Positions 32,801 to 44,281 of a stretch of 64,000 nt of DNA are shown here, piece by piece; position 1 is the first letter of the stretch; each line of letters opens with the position of its first letter. This DNA is from Parachlorella kessleri (lineage: Eukaryota > Chlorophyta > Trebouxiophyceae > Chlorellales > Chlorellaceae), in NCBI GenBank assembly GCA_001598975.1, contig BBXU01002754.1, positions 1 through 64,000 on the forward strand, read 5' to 3'. A program made the translations under genes and the position numbers. The notes below the pieces were generated by a model, which was not told the DNA's origin, did not search any database, and saw only the letters and a list, made by a program, of their open reading frames with translations.

Positions 32801-34640
32801 GCTATCAGCTGGAGGTCGCCTTGATGCTTCGCGCGTCCAGGGGGCAGCAGCCGCACTGGAAAGCAGCTTACTCTGGGCTGCACGACCACTGCGAGGTGTG
32901 CTGCGGATTTCAACAGATGTATAGCCCAGGGAAACCGGTCATTGCCACGTCTAGTATGGAGCTAGCTGCCCAGCATGCTGTGTGTCAAGGTCAGGGCCCG
33001 CTCCATTTCTGCTTGAATGTGCCGACAGTGCACAACAAATCACCCCATCTGACTTATATTCTAATCTGCGTGACAAGATTATGCACAGGACGGAGGGCAA
33101 GGATGGTAAATAGTGATCGCTGCTTCATGTTGGCAGGTTGAGCGGCTGTCTCCAGGCCGTGAGTACCAGCTGCGTCTGCGGGCTGGCAATGCTTGCGGCT
33201 GGGGCCCATGGACAGAACCCCTGGTTGTCTCGACACAGCCGGATGTGCCAGGTGCGCAGGATTGGCCTCCATGGGTGGACAAGATGGTACCTTACTCGGT
33301 CGAATGAAATTATTTCATGCATCGTTAGCTTGAGCAGTATGGCATAAATGCGCACAAGAGCTTGTGCGGCCCGGTGTGGTTCCAGTCGTAGCACTACTTT
33401 GTGGGCAGCCTCCTCTGTGTCAAGGCCTGCTAACCTGCTGTTTGTGCCTGGCCCCTCACAGAGGCCCCTGAGGCTCCCACCTTCACCAACAAAATGGGCA
33501 CCAGCGTGCGCGTCAAGTGGCTGGCCCCGGCAGAGGACAACGGCGCACCGGTCATCGAGTATGTGCTGGAGATGCGCCGTGGTGAAGGGCCTGGGTCGTC
33601 TGGCAGCGTCAGCTTCCAGCCCATCTATGCTGGCGAGGCAACCAGCCACCGAGTGCAGCAGCTCTCACCTGGCACTGTGTACGAGTTCCGGGTGCGGGCG
33701 GCCAACGCTGTGGGGCCAGGGCCTTTCAGCGAGGTGGCCAGCGTCGCCACCAGCAGCGCACCACCCTCGCCGCCTACCACCCTACAGGCACTGCTGGCGG
33801 GGGCGCCGGCAGATGGTAGCACAGCAGTGGGCGCGGGAGCTGGCAGCAGCAGCGGGGCACCTGCTGTGCTGGTTTCTTGGGAGCCAGCCATGCAGGGTGA
33901 GCTGCAGGCGGCATGCATCAGCTATGAGATAGACGCCACCCCAGCAGCAGCACCTACCTCCTCTGGCAAGCTCAGCGAGGCAGCACAGCACCACAAGCAG
34001 AGCGCTGTCTCTGCTCTTGCCGCCGTGCGGCAGACATGCAGCGCCAAGGTGTCGCAGCACTTGCTGACGGGGCTGCAGCCGGGTGCCGCCTACTCTGTGC
34101 GGGTGCGTGGCATTGGCGCGGGAGGTGCAGGGCACGGTGACTGGAGCGAGCCAGCCTTGGTTCAGCTGCCTGTGTTGGAGAGGACATGCACAGCGGGCGT
34201 CGGTGGCGGCAGTGCCTCGGGTGATGAAGAGGGCGAGCCGGCTGCAGCGCAGCATAACAAGCGCAAGAAAAGCCGCAGCGGGAGCAGCAGTGAGCTGGCA
34301 GGCAAGACCCACAGGGCACAGTCAATAGGTGAGGCGCAGTGGAGCTCGGTTGCCACTGGCTGAGAGAGAAGTGTGTGTGCTATTTGTGGTTTGGCGACTA
34401 TTTGTGCTACGACACAATGGTAGCATCATGTCTGTGATAACCATCCAAGTGATAGCTTTCCTTTGCTCAACTGCAGGCACAAAGACTGTAGCAGCCAAGG
34501 GCAAGCCGAAAAAGACCTGGGCTACACCGCTGGCAGCAGCCTGCGGAGTGTCTGAGCGCGAGTTGAGATACTGGCTGAGGATATTGATTGCTTGTTTTGT
34601 TGTAGTCGTCATTTTCAGCCTGTGGTTTGGGCTGTCTTAG
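26827..34640 (+). CDS. FNDC3-like protein: about nine fibronectin type III domains and a C-terminal membrane anchor
   Basis: The start at 26827 (MEANGSLNHAPERPP) opens a Pro-rich, non-secretory N-terminus. Fibronectin type III domains then repeat, recognised by a proline-rich start, a W strand and the Y-x-F/A-R-V-R-A-x-N-x-x-G end. Domain beginnings are near 27046, 27770, 28810, 29520, 30470, 31515, 32445, 33460 and 33760. Good examples are YEFRVRAANAVGPGPFS near 33680 and YQFRVLAINRQGASAWS near 31440. An Ala/Ser-rich insert interrupts the sixth domain (31680-32060). The last exon ends with a basic KGKPKKTW followed by ILIACFVVVVIFSLWFGLS, a tail-anchor transmembrane segment. This architecture, FN3 array plus tail anchor and no signal peptide, matches animal FNDC3A/B, which sit on the ER/Golgi cytosolic face. 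The function in algae is unknown. Exon edges were not all fixed, so the exact domain count is approximate. Confidence 0.83.
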
Positions 34641-35147
34641 GGAGTTGTGTGAGTTGTTGTTGTTGTCGGCACTCCTCTGAGTATGCCGCACGCTTTGTTT
34701 TATAGTTATCGTCCTGGTATGGCGGCCATGGCCAGCAGTTGCTTGCTCAGTTAGGACGGTGAGCTGCGTTTGTGCGCTTATGTATTAGGTATCCGTGGTG
34801 TGTAGCCTGTAGGTGTTTCAGCTCCCAATAAAGTAGCACTTGCGCAGTGGCGGTTGTAGGGACCCTACGTCCTTTGTTTTGTGGCAAGAGCACGAGTGGA
34901 TGTTCGTCTCTAGCCATTCACTTGTATGCATGGATGCCAGGCTTGACTGAAGGCAACGCATGGATTGCCCGCCCAGTCTGACTCACATGGGCGAAAAAGA
35001 AAGGATGCCGCCAAAGTTGAGCTATTATAAGATGTTGCCCTAGACCTCCAAACAGCCAAACATTGTGAAATTCCGCTGTCACATTCTCTGCCACTCATCT
35101 TTGCTTGGTTCGTTCCTCACCGTCCCGCTTCGCCTCTGCTTAGCTCA
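34641..35147. other. Intergenic spacer, FNDC3-like to PAN/ShKT gene
   Basis: About 0.5 kb holding the 3' UTR of the FNDC3-like gene (AATAAA at 34827-34832) and the promoter of the secreted PAN/ShKT protein. No gene is seen. Confidence 0.5.
34827..34832 (+). promoter_or_regulatory. Possible AATAAA polyadenylation hexamer
   Basis: A match to the classical hexamer about 190 bp after the FNDC3-like stop. Chlorophytes usually use TGTAA, so this is a weak call. Confidence 0.25.
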
Positions 35148-38100
35148 ATGAACGGCTTGCCGTTGGTTATTTTGACGCTGCTGGCTCTCGCTGCCAGCGT
35201 CCTCGGCGACCCAGTCATTGTGGGCCTGCAAAGCCGGCAGTGCAACCCATCCTGGGCGAAAAATCTGGGTGAGCAAACCCACAGACCAGCACAGCTCAAG
35301 CTTGTTGTTTGCTGCAACAGCTGGACCGCTTCACTGCAACTTTGCTTGCTTCTCCTTGCAGATGGCACTGTCGTTGTAGCTGGTGATCAAAACCTCCAAA
35401 ACAGCCCAGCTGACTGCTGTGCGTCCTGCAAAGCAAAGGCTGACTGTAATGTGTGGAACTGGTGCTCCAAACCTGAAGGTGAGGCACGCAAGGCTGCATG
35501 CACATTTTGTAAGCTTTCTTGGTGGCAATTGGCATGCCGAACGCTTGATACCCTGACCTGCCCATCACCAAAGCTTTGTAATGCCTGCACAACAGGATGC
35601 GATGATGGCGGCCGCTACAAGCAGTGCTGGCTTCGCCAGGACTGGAATGTGTGGACTAACCAGAAGACGCGTTCGGCTGGCGCCAACTGGATTTCTGGTT
35701 ACATTGCTGCACATGTAAGCTGTTGCTTGTGAAGGCGACCGCCATGCAGCCAATGTTGTCCATCTTATCCAGGTCACACTATCCTGCCACCGCACCGACA
35801 CTGTTGCTGAAGTGCCTGCAGTGCCCGGCCGCATATCCTGAGAAGCTCCTGTACCTTCAGCGCGTCTCCTTTACTTCCCTCAGCTCAGCATGCCAGATCG
35901 GCTCAAGCTGCACTCAGTGCATGTGCCAGGTATGCGAGACACATGTGTACTTTGGATATCGGTGCCTTTCAGATTCATGCTGCCCACCACCTGACAATAG
36001 CAAAGTTTGCAAGACATGCACGAACACCCCGCATGTCAGTGCTGATTGTCCCCGCATGAATACCTCCCTGCCTTTCTGCAGCTGTCCAAGGCTTTGAGCA
36101 TTGCTCAATCTGACCAAATGGACTTGTCGCTGTGCATCAGCAACTTCAGGTAGGAGTGCGATGTGTTGGCTGTCTCTTGAAGTACAACTTAAGGGCTGGT
36201 GCCATGCATGCTTGAGCACAGTCGCCATACGGTAGTCTGATGGCTTCATGACCCCTGTCCGGCAGTATCTGCAACCTCTCGCCTCGCCACCTGCTTGCAG
36301 GACTGCCCTCATGTTCCCTCTGGAGCTGGGCGGGAGTGCACTCAGTGACGCTGCCATGCAGCGCCTTTCCCAGTGCCCTGTTGCCAACCCTCCTTGCCAG
36401 AATCAGAAGGTGAGTTGGCTGTTGCAAGAGGTGTGCTTGCGCAAGAGGTGTACTTGCGAATAAGCATAGGGTGAGATGTGTTGTAGCTCTAAGGTCATGG
36501 CCTCCTGCTTGTGCCATGTCCTACAGTCAGCTTGATAGCTCGATGCATCTTGCATATGTCAACAGATGTCGCTGCCACTGTGCAGAATGCCAGTGTGTTT
36601 GCGACCTGGCCGATGGTGATGCCCTCCTTCCAAGGGCAGGACGTTGGAGCGGGATGTCAGAATACGGATGCGCTCACCTGTGCGAAGCTCTGCCTGCGCT
36701 CGCCCTCCTGCAATGCCTTTGCCTACAATCAAAACTTGCAAGGTGGGTCGGGTGGTGAGGGCTTAAACTTCTGTCACATCCAGGCGCATGCTTGCTGTGC
36801 GGTCCTAGGGTTAGTAGCATGGGTGGCAGGTAGTGCAAACAGGAAGTGAGAGCTGGGCTGGGCTGGGCTGACCTGTGCCAAGCTTTGCCTGCGCTCGCCC
36901 TCCTGCAATGCCTTTGCCTACAACCAGAACCTGCAAGGTGGGTGCTGAGGGCTGCAACTGCTTGGCACATCCAGGCGTACGCTTGCTGTGCGGCCCTTGT
37001 GATATCGCTAGTATTGATGCGTTTTAACTACACACAAAGTCGCCCGCATTTCTTGTTCAGGGGGAACCTGCTGCATGAAGGCCAACCCGTCCACAGACAT
37101 GCAGCTTGACCTCAACGGCTGGCAGATGCACTGGCTGCTGCCGTCAGGAACCACTGCCGAGGACCCCTTCTTCCAGTCGGTGGGTACTGAGGGCAATGAA
37201 AAGCTGCTGGCAACCTGCAAGTTTGATAACAGCACCCTACCGCACTGTGCCACTGCTGTTTGGGGACCTCAGCGTATGTTAGCCTAACATGCGCTGAGCC
37301 CGACATATTTCCTCCCTCTCCTAGCCTGTGCAGGTCAACCCATGGTCCGGCTCCAGTGGTGGTGGCGCTGCGCAGGGGACCGTGGTGGACATGAACGCAC
37401 TCCTAGGCACCAGCCCAAGCACTCCACCCCCCGCTGTTACTGCTGCGCCCACTCTCGCTCAACCTGCACAGCAAGATTGCACAGATGTTGCACCCACACC
37501 CGACTATACCTGCCAACAACAGGCAAGTAATGTGCTGACAGTCTTGCACCCAACTCATGCACTGGCATGACATGACTTCTGCTGCACCTGAATTACCACT
37601 GAGCACTTGCTGGGCAGCTTATTGGTGCAGGCAAGCTGGGGCAAGTGCTCCCAGAGCTTCATGCAATCCTTCTGCAACAAGTCCTGCGGTCGCTGTGGTA
37701 GCCCAGCCCCAGCCCCAGGAGTCTCCCTGGTCCCTGCTGCGTCCCCAGCTCCAGCATCGCCAGCCCCCTCCCCCAGCCCTGCTGCTGCTCCCACTGCCGG
37801 CCCTCCCTGCACCTGCTCCGATGTGAACCCCAACCAGTACCTGTGCGAGGACGAGGCCCGGTGGGGCAAGTGCAGGAACGACTACATCACCAAGACCACT
37901 CCTGACCTGCCTGAGGGTGAGCCATGTTGCTGGGGTCTGTTTGGTGACGGGAAACTGCATGTCGTGCTGCCAGGAACTGCTGTGCAGTGCGGCTGCCACG
38001 CCGCGGTTATTGCTTGTGCGTGATGTAGAATTGCATGCAGCGAGGGGATGAAGAATAGTTGACAGCGCATGTTGCAGCGCACGGGCAAGTTGGCAATGTC

Positions 38101-38506
38101 CCAGACCGAGGTGCCCCCAGCGACCCATGTAACCATTCGCTTTTTGCATGCAGGCTTCTGTCAGCTCTCATGTGGGCGGTGCCCATGCGACTACGTCACC
38201 AAGAACAAGTGCACCGATGTGCCGCCGACACCCTGGTACACCTGCAAGCAGCAGGTGGGGTCATGTGCAAGAAGCACCCTGTGGGCAATCAGTCACTATC
38301 GGTCAGCATTGCCTGCAGCTGCGTGTGTCGTCTTCGATATTCTGATGGCATGCATAGGCCTCTGGGCTGGTTGAACTTAAGTTTTCCATCCTTCCCATGT
38401 GCTGCAGAAAGCTTGGGGCAAGTGCAACGACGCCTTCATGTTTGCTGACCCCAAGCACGTGGAGGGTAGCTGCCAAGTGACATGTGGTCGCTGCAAGGCC
38501 AGCTAG
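35148..38506 (+). CDS. Secreted multidomain protein with PAN/Apple-like and ShKT-like cysteine-rich domains
   Basis: The start at 35148 gives a signal peptide (MNGLPLVILTLLALAASVLG). The first exons encode a PAN/Apple-like domain: CCASCKAKADCNVWNWC, then YKQCWLRQDW and NWISGYIA. A middle region (35800-36410) contains Cys-rich pieces I cannot assign. A second PAN-like unit follows (CAKLCLRSPSCNAFAYNQ near 36680-36735, then GTCCMKANPSTDMQLDLNGW near 37070). After a Pro/Ala/Ser-rich linker come three Cys-rich ShKT-like units, each with the pattern CTDV-x-PTP-x-Y-TC ... WGKC ... C-x3-CGRC (about 37470-37700, 37810-38185, 38205-38500). These modules are common in secreted or wall proteins. The ShKT name reflects the fold; nothing here indicates a toxin. 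The single-gene model across 3.4 kb is inferred from frame continuity; two adjacent genes are possible. Part of the gene is duplicated in inverted orientation at 43306-44275. Confidence 0.75.
36423..36458 (+). repeat. Short tandem repeat (two ~17-18-bp units)
   Basis: The unit GCAAGAGGTGTGCTTGC occurs twice in a row with one substitution, in the intron before the second PAN-like exon. Confidence 0.8.
36484..37670 (+). repeat. Source segment of inverted duplication (partner 43306-44275)
   Basis: This part of the PAN/ShKT gene, introns included, is highly similar to the reverse complement of 43306-44275. Similarity starts in the intron before the PAN exon (around GCTTGTGCCAT) and ends inside the first ShKT-like unit, just after the codons for SFMQS. 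The partner lacks about 190 bp because the exon duplication at 36672-37000 is present only here. Confidence 0.92.
36672..37000 (+). repeat. Tandem duplication of a PAN exon and its flank (36672-36807 and 36868-37000)
   Basis: Both copies carry the coding block CAKLCLRSPSCNAFAYNQN with synonymous differences, followed by similar intron sequence (CACATCCAGGCG...CTTGCTGTGCGG). Copy 2 is preceded by GTGAGAG and a GGGCT repeat. It stays open in the right frame with a GT donor in the same phase, so it could be an alternative exon. Confidence 0.85.
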
Positions 38507-39042
38507 GATGAGGCCGGCAATCCGTTCTGGCTTTGGTGTGGATTTTAGTACTAGGGCACCCTGTAAAATCTCCCCACAATGATGTATATGTATCCCTTAA
38601 CTTATGTTTAGCATGCTATGAGTGGTTTATTTTGCTTATGTCAGATATTTGCTTGACTATGCTGGACCTGCACACGCATCGTAGCAACATGCATGTCATT
38701 GATATCGGACAGTTTTGACACTTCTGTATGCTCTTGCATGTCTGTCACACGCCTTGGTGTTCCCTGATGTGGTGCTCGATTGGAAAGTGATAGTTTCCAG
38801 CGAGCCTGGGCTACGTTATTAGTTTATTTATCGCTTTTTATTTCATTTTTTGCCCACCAATTCCTTGTGTGCCATCATGGAGTGTAAGTTATACATACCC
38901 AAGATGGCACCACTGACGAAGGCAGGGTTGCAGCCTGGGACAATCTCCAATAGAAGCCTTTTCTCTTGCAACCTATTAGGAGGGAAATGCTGCCACACTC
39001 TATAAAGGGCATCCAACATGCACTAGGGCCCATTCTCAGCTT
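38507..39042. other. Convergent 3' spacer, PAN/ShKT and GatB genes
   Basis: AT-richer stretch between two convergent genes. It contains a TGTAA at 38562-38566 and no gene that I can recognise. Confidence 0.5.
38562..38566 (+). promoter_or_regulatory. Candidate TGTAA polyadenylation signal of the PAN/ShKT gene
   Basis: The chlorophyte-type pentamer lies about 56 bp after the stop codon on the coding strand, a plausible though not decisive position. Confidence 0.4.
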
Positions 39043-42000
39043 TCACCCGTGGTTCAGCCTCTCCATGAGGATTTTATTGAGCTCCGTGGGGTTGGCGCGG
39101 CCCTTCGACTCCTTCATCAGCTGCCCAACAAAGTAGCCCTGCAGCTTGGTCTTGCCCGCGCGGTACTGCTCCAGCTGCTTGGGGTTGGCTGCCAGCACAC
39201 GGTCCACCATGGCAGCCAGCTCCGAGGGGTCCGAGATTTGTATGAGGCCCTTGGACTCCACCAGCGTCCGCACCCCGTTGGCGCCTGCAGCAGCAGGTCC
39301 CAGCAGGCAAGAGTGCCTTGCAGGTGATTTAGTAAGAGGAGGAGCGTTGCACCTTGCCGGAGAAATATGAGCGGGTGTGGTGGATGCACGCCACAAACAC
39401 TGCACGCTGCACCAGCCTGTGGGTATTGAGATCGAGCACAATTGAGTACATACCCATGCACCCACTGATAGGCCATTCTGCGCCTTCATGGAGTCTGTGG
39501 CAAGAAGGTAAGGGTACTGGTTGGGCCAACGATAAAGCATCGATGCACTGACCGTCTCCTTTCAGTAGGTCCGGGAGGAGGTCTTTCCCTATCTTGCCGC
39601 TGATGGTGCCATTTTCTATGAGGGCAATCATTTCTGCCAAGGTGGCAGGCTTCATGGCCAGGGCATCCATCGATAACCGCTGCTCCTGCAAAACAGCAAC
39701 TAAATAAGCCTGAGCAACGACGCTGGCCGAGACGTAACAAAGCAGTGCCAGCAACAGGGAGCAGCCGGTGACCAGCACTGCCACGGTTGGTGCCAGGTCT
39801 ATGAACAAAAGCTACGCTTAGCAAGCACAGACAAGTTCCACACGTGCCCCCTCCAGCGAAGCATCTCCACCCTCGCAATGCTGGGACCGCTACTGGATAG
39901 CTTCCTAGCCATGCAGTTGCTGCTCTTCTTGCTCCTACCTTGCAATAAGCCATGACATCGCCCATCACCCAGTTGGCTGCCGGCTTGGCAGGAGCTCCTG
40001 CCTCCAGCACCCCATCAAAAAAGAGTGCCACCCCCACATCGTCAGAGAGCACCAGGACATCGTACATGGAGAGCCCCAGAGCTAAGTAGCGCTTGCGCCG
40101 CTGGTGGGGCAGTTCAGGCATGCCCGCCTGCAGGTGCCCAAGTTGCAAGCAAACAATTTGCTTACGTCCTCACTCCAAATTGCCTGCACATGGGTGCCGC
40201 ACACTCGCACACTGCACTGCATTGCACTTAATAGGTGCCAAAGCAACCTGCTTGCCGCCATTGCCAGGGGCGCCTGCCCACCACTGCTAGGCATCTCACC
40301 AACACACAGGTAGGTGCTTCCGTTCACCTGCAACAAGTTCTCCGACATCAGCCAATCCTTTGGCTGAGCCAGCCCAGGGGGCACCACTGACCTGCACGTC
40401 TTGCAAGTACTCGTCGGTCAATGTGAGGGGCGGCAGGTCGGGTTCAGGGAAATAGCGGTAGTCGGCCAGCCCCTCCTTCCTGCGCATGCTGTAGGTGCAC
40501 AGCCGGCCCTCGTCCCAGAGCCGCGTCTCCTGCACCACCTCCGCTGCCCGCCCTTCCCGCAGCAGCGCTATCTGCAGGGCACCGTAGCCAGCCTCTTCAT
40601 TGCATAGATTAACAGAGGCCATGATTTGAATGTAGCAGCATGCATCTTTCCAGCCCGGTAACCTGTATGCCACGTATTCTTGGGCAACTGACTCTTATGC
40701 CGAATTCCCCAAGCCTGGCCCAAGCCTTCTCCACAACCTCTGCTAGCGTTGCTTCCAGCTACCTGCAGCCCAGTTAAACAGCTCACCTGCCGGTCCATCT
40801 CAAACTCAATGGCCTTCTGCATGGCGCTGAAGGAGTTCATGTTCTTAATCTCCACCTTGGTCCCCAGCCGCTGCCGTCCCACTGGCCGCACAGAGATGTT
40901 TACATCGCACCGCATCGACCCTTCCTACAGGCGTGAGGCCAGAGAGGGGAGGCTGCAGGATCGCACAAGTTTCTGGCAGTGTAGAGGCCGCACAGCTACA
41001 GAATACCTTGCCGGTGCAGGCAGACATGCAGCGTGGAGCTTTGCAGCCAGGAGTAAGTTTGGGTCAAGCTGCATCCTCACGCTCCGCCCCAAGACAGCCT
41101 TTGTCTGCTAGGTGTGCTCCCTTGCCATGGCTGCTGCAAAACCCAGGTGTTGCAGAGCTGCATCATGACAGCATGGCAGGCGTGCAGCCCTGCCAGGACC
41201 CACCGCCATGCTGCCCTCAGCCACTCCCAGGAAGCGCATGGTGCGCCAGATCTCTGCCCCATACGCCGCCGCCTCCTGCCCGCTGCGCATGTCTGGCCCC
41301 GACACGATCTCCAGCAGCGGCACGCCCGCTCGGTTGTAGTCCACCAGCGAGTAGTCGGAGCCTGACAGCCCCAGAGCGCCGCTGTAGACCAGCTTGCCTG
41401 CAGGCCGGCAAAGGGGGGGGGGCTCAACCTGGCTAGCTGGCCATCTGGCTGCCTGGTGGGAAGACGTACAGTCTGCTGTTGGAGTTGGCTGCTGTCACCA
41501 ACAGCTGCAGACATGCTGCCACACAATGCCGCGACTCCACCGTCTCTGCCATCCCCCAGGCACAAGCAAGCAGCAAGCATGCAGTGCAGGCAAACAACAG
41601 CTGCTCTGCTGATGAACTCTCAAGCAAAACTCAGCTCCCCCAGCCAAGGAACATGGTTCTTCCCAAACACGCGTTCAGCTACAGGCCAAACACCTGCGCC
41701 GTGCAGGTGCATCCCACCTGCGTCCTCTTCCAGATGAGCCCGCTCTATGCGTATCCGCTTCTGCCCCGAGCCATCCGGCAACTCCACCACCACATAGCCT
41801 TCGGAGCAGAGGGGGATGTCATACTGCGATATCTGGTACCCCTTTGGCAGGTCAGGGTAGAAGTACTGCTTTCGGTCAAACTTGCTCTGCCGGGCAACCT
41901 GGCAGTTGAGCGCCAGGCCTGCCAGCACCGCCTTCCGCACCAAGCCCTCGTTGAGGACGGGCAGCGTGCCCTGCGCACAGCGCACAGGGTTTAAAACAGC

Positions 42001-42591
42001 AGGACTGAGGTTCTGGCCCAAGGATGTGGACGAAGACAAACCCTGTCAAGCCTTGAGACCGTAGCTGCTGCTGCTGGTGTTTGCTTGTGGCCACCTCTTG
42101 TCAGAGCGGCCACCACTTCAAGCGCCGCGCTTACCGGGTGGCCAAGGCACACGGGGCACACGTTGCTGTTGGGCTCCGCCCCAAACTCGCTGGGGCAGCC
42201 ACAGAACGCCTTTGTCCGCGTGTTCAGCTGAACATGGGTCTCAATGCCGATAACAGCCTCGTAGTCCGAGTCCTGCAACCAAAGACATGTGGACATGCAG
42301 CCTTTTGTTCCAAATGTTCAGCTTGACGGGAGGCCAACCTGTCAACTAGCCTCCTTGCTTCACTCGATATCTAGGGTCACAACTCACCACACGGGCAGAA
42401 GAGGAGGTGACAGCCTCTTCTACTGCTGCCGAGCAAGCGACATGGGTGGACACACCATGCAAAGATGTACCACATTTCTGGCGCAACTGCACTTTTTGTA
42501 TATAAACGTTACTGAAGTGCATAAGATTACCCGAGTACGCAGCACGGGCTGCAACTAGAGGGGCCCTGAGACATCGTGGTAAGGCCAGCAT
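39043..42591 (-). CDS. gatB: Aspartyl/glutamyl-tRNA(Asn/Gln) amidotransferase subunit B
   Basis: GatB is the tRNA-binding and kinase subunit of the GatCAB complex, which converts Glu-tRNA(Gln) to Gln-tRNA(Gln) in plastids and mitochondria. The start at 42591 gives a basic, Ala/Arg-rich presequence ([18 protein letters not shown]), consistent with organelle import. Exons then give [13 protein letters not shown], a CGCP...[10 protein letters not shown] zinc site, [17 protein letters not shown], the GatB signature [36 protein letters not shown], and [13 protein letters not shown]. The C-terminal YqeY-like domain contains [16 protein letters not shown] and ends at [23 protein letters not shown] and [12 protein letters not shown]. 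All family landmarks are present, so the enzyme should be functional. It lies between the two arms of the PAN/ShKT inverted duplication. Confidence 0.95.
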
Positions 42592-43201
42592 GGTCACCTA
42601 AGAAGAAGCATCAGTATTATTTGATTATCTATTTTCGCAATTGAACTAGGAACTTCATGATCCAAGCAGACTGATCAGTGTAATGCCTGGTACTGCAGAT
42701 CCAAGCTGCAATCCCAGCCATCATGATGAGACCTGACTGCACCTATTGCGTCGCACGGCGAACCTTTCTTGCAACCAGTTGGTATTGGCGGGCAACTGCA
42801 TGCTCGCCTCGGTTGCTTGCTACCAGAAGAAAATGTGTAAGGGCCCTCCGACCTGTGCTCCAGTCAGCATTGGCGAGGAGGGTTGAACGTACACATTGCA
42901 GCCATTCTCGGAAGGGGGCTGCAACCAAGTGCTCCATGTTGTGGCTTTGCTGCCATCTGGGCTGCTGGTTGACGCCCAAGGAGGTGGAAGTTCGAGCAGG
43001 ACTCCCCAAATGAGTGAGGACGTGCTGTGCAGGTTGTGATAGTGTTCCCTGTGCAACTTCACGCTTTGGTGAGGCTGTGCACCCAGCGTATAGCTAGGAG
43101 CACCGGCGGCAATGCAGAATGTGATATGCAAAGAGTTGCCCTTGTCTAAATTCTTCACGCTTTGGGTGGGTGATGAGGCTGGGGTCAAGGGGCTGGAGTC
43201 A
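42592..43201. other. Intergenic region upstream of GatB
   Basis: About 0.6 kb with the GatB promoter and 5' UTR. Short ORFs have no recognisable domain. The duplicated element begins at about 43202. Confidence 0.5.
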
Positions 43202-43292
43202 TGCCCTTCTTGCAACAAGAGGTGGAAGACAAGGAAATGTGGTGCAGGTCGGTCAAGTATTGAGCAATTAAGGCATCAATACTGATAGACCT
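43202..43292 (+). repeat. Left direct repeat flanking the inverted gene fragment
   Basis: About 90 bp that aligns in the same orientation to 44282-44358 and then to 44574-44600. Shared blocks include ATGTGGTGC, GTCAAGTA and AGGCATCAATACTGATAGA. The right copy is interrupted by an insertion exactly where the two blocks meet. Confidence 0.85.
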
Positions 43293-43305
43293 CTTCGAGT
43301 TGTCT

Positions 43306-44275
43306 AGGACTGCATGAAGCTCTGGGGGCACTTGCCCCAGCTTGCCTGCAGCATCAACTGCCCAGCAAATGCTCAGTGGTAATTCAGGTGCAGCAGACGT
43401 CATGTTATGCCAGTGCATGAGTTGGGTGCAAGACTCTAGGCACAGTACTTGCCTGCTGTTGGCAGGTATAGTCGGGTGTGGGTGCAACATCAGTGCAATC
43501 TTGCTGTGCAGGTTGAGCGAGAGTGGGCGCAGCAGTAACAGCGGGGGGTGGAGTGCTTGGGCTGGTGCCTAGGAGTGCGTTCATGTCCACCACGGTCCCC
43601 TGCGCAGCGCCACCACCGCTGGAGCCGGACCAGGGGTTGACCTGCACAGGCTAGGAGAGGGTGGAAATATGTCGAGCTAACATACGCTGAGATCCCCAAA
43701 CAGCAGTGGCACAGTGTGGTGAGGTGCTTGCAGGTTGGCAGCAGCCTTTCATCACCCTCAGTACCCACCGACTGGAAGAAGGGGTCCTCGGCAGTGGTTC
43801 CTGACGGCATCAGCCAGTGCAACTGCCAGCCGTTGAGGTCAAGCTCCATGTCTGTGGAGGGATTGGCCTTCATGCAGCAGGTGCCTTCTGAACGAACAAT
43901 GCGGTCGACTTCTTGTGCGCAGTTAAAAACCCATCTGTAATAGCGATATCACAAGGACCGCACAGCAAGCGTACGCCGGGATGTGCCAAGCAGTTGCAGC
44001 CCTCAGCACCCACCTTGCAGATTCTGGTTGTAGGCAAAGGCATTGCAGGAGGGCGAGCGCAGGCACAGCTTGGCGCAGGTCAGGGGATCCGTATTCTGAC
44101 ACCCCGCCCCGACGTCCTGCCCTTGGTAGGAGGGCATCACCATCGGCCAGGTCGCAAACACACTGGAGTTCTGCATAGTGGCATTGTCAGTTGTTATTCA
44201 TGTCCGAGATGCATCGAGTGATCAAGATGGTGCTTGGTACCATATGGCACAAGCGGCGGCCTAAACCTTAGCTGC
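43306..44275 (-). pseudogene. Truncated inverted copy of the PAN/ShKT gene
   Basis: The - strand repeats, with introns, the second PAN-like unit (one exon at about 44030-44180, another at about 43770-43870), the linker exon and the beginning of the first ShKT-like unit (about 43450-43645 and 43306-43352). Identity to 36484-37670 is high, with both synonymous changes and replacements (for example MQLDL to MELDL). Similarity breaks at 43306 inside WGKC...SFMQS, where an in-frame TAG follows directly. There is no signal peptide exon and only part of a ShKT unit, so I call it a fragment rather than a gene. It could still be transcribed antisense to its source. Confidence 0.85.
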
Positions 44276-44281
44276 TGACAC

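Noticed and set aside
43306..44275. Calling the inverted PAN/ShKT copy an intact gene
   Set aside because: It lacks the signal peptide and first PAN exons and runs into a stop codon at the break within the first ShKT-like unit.
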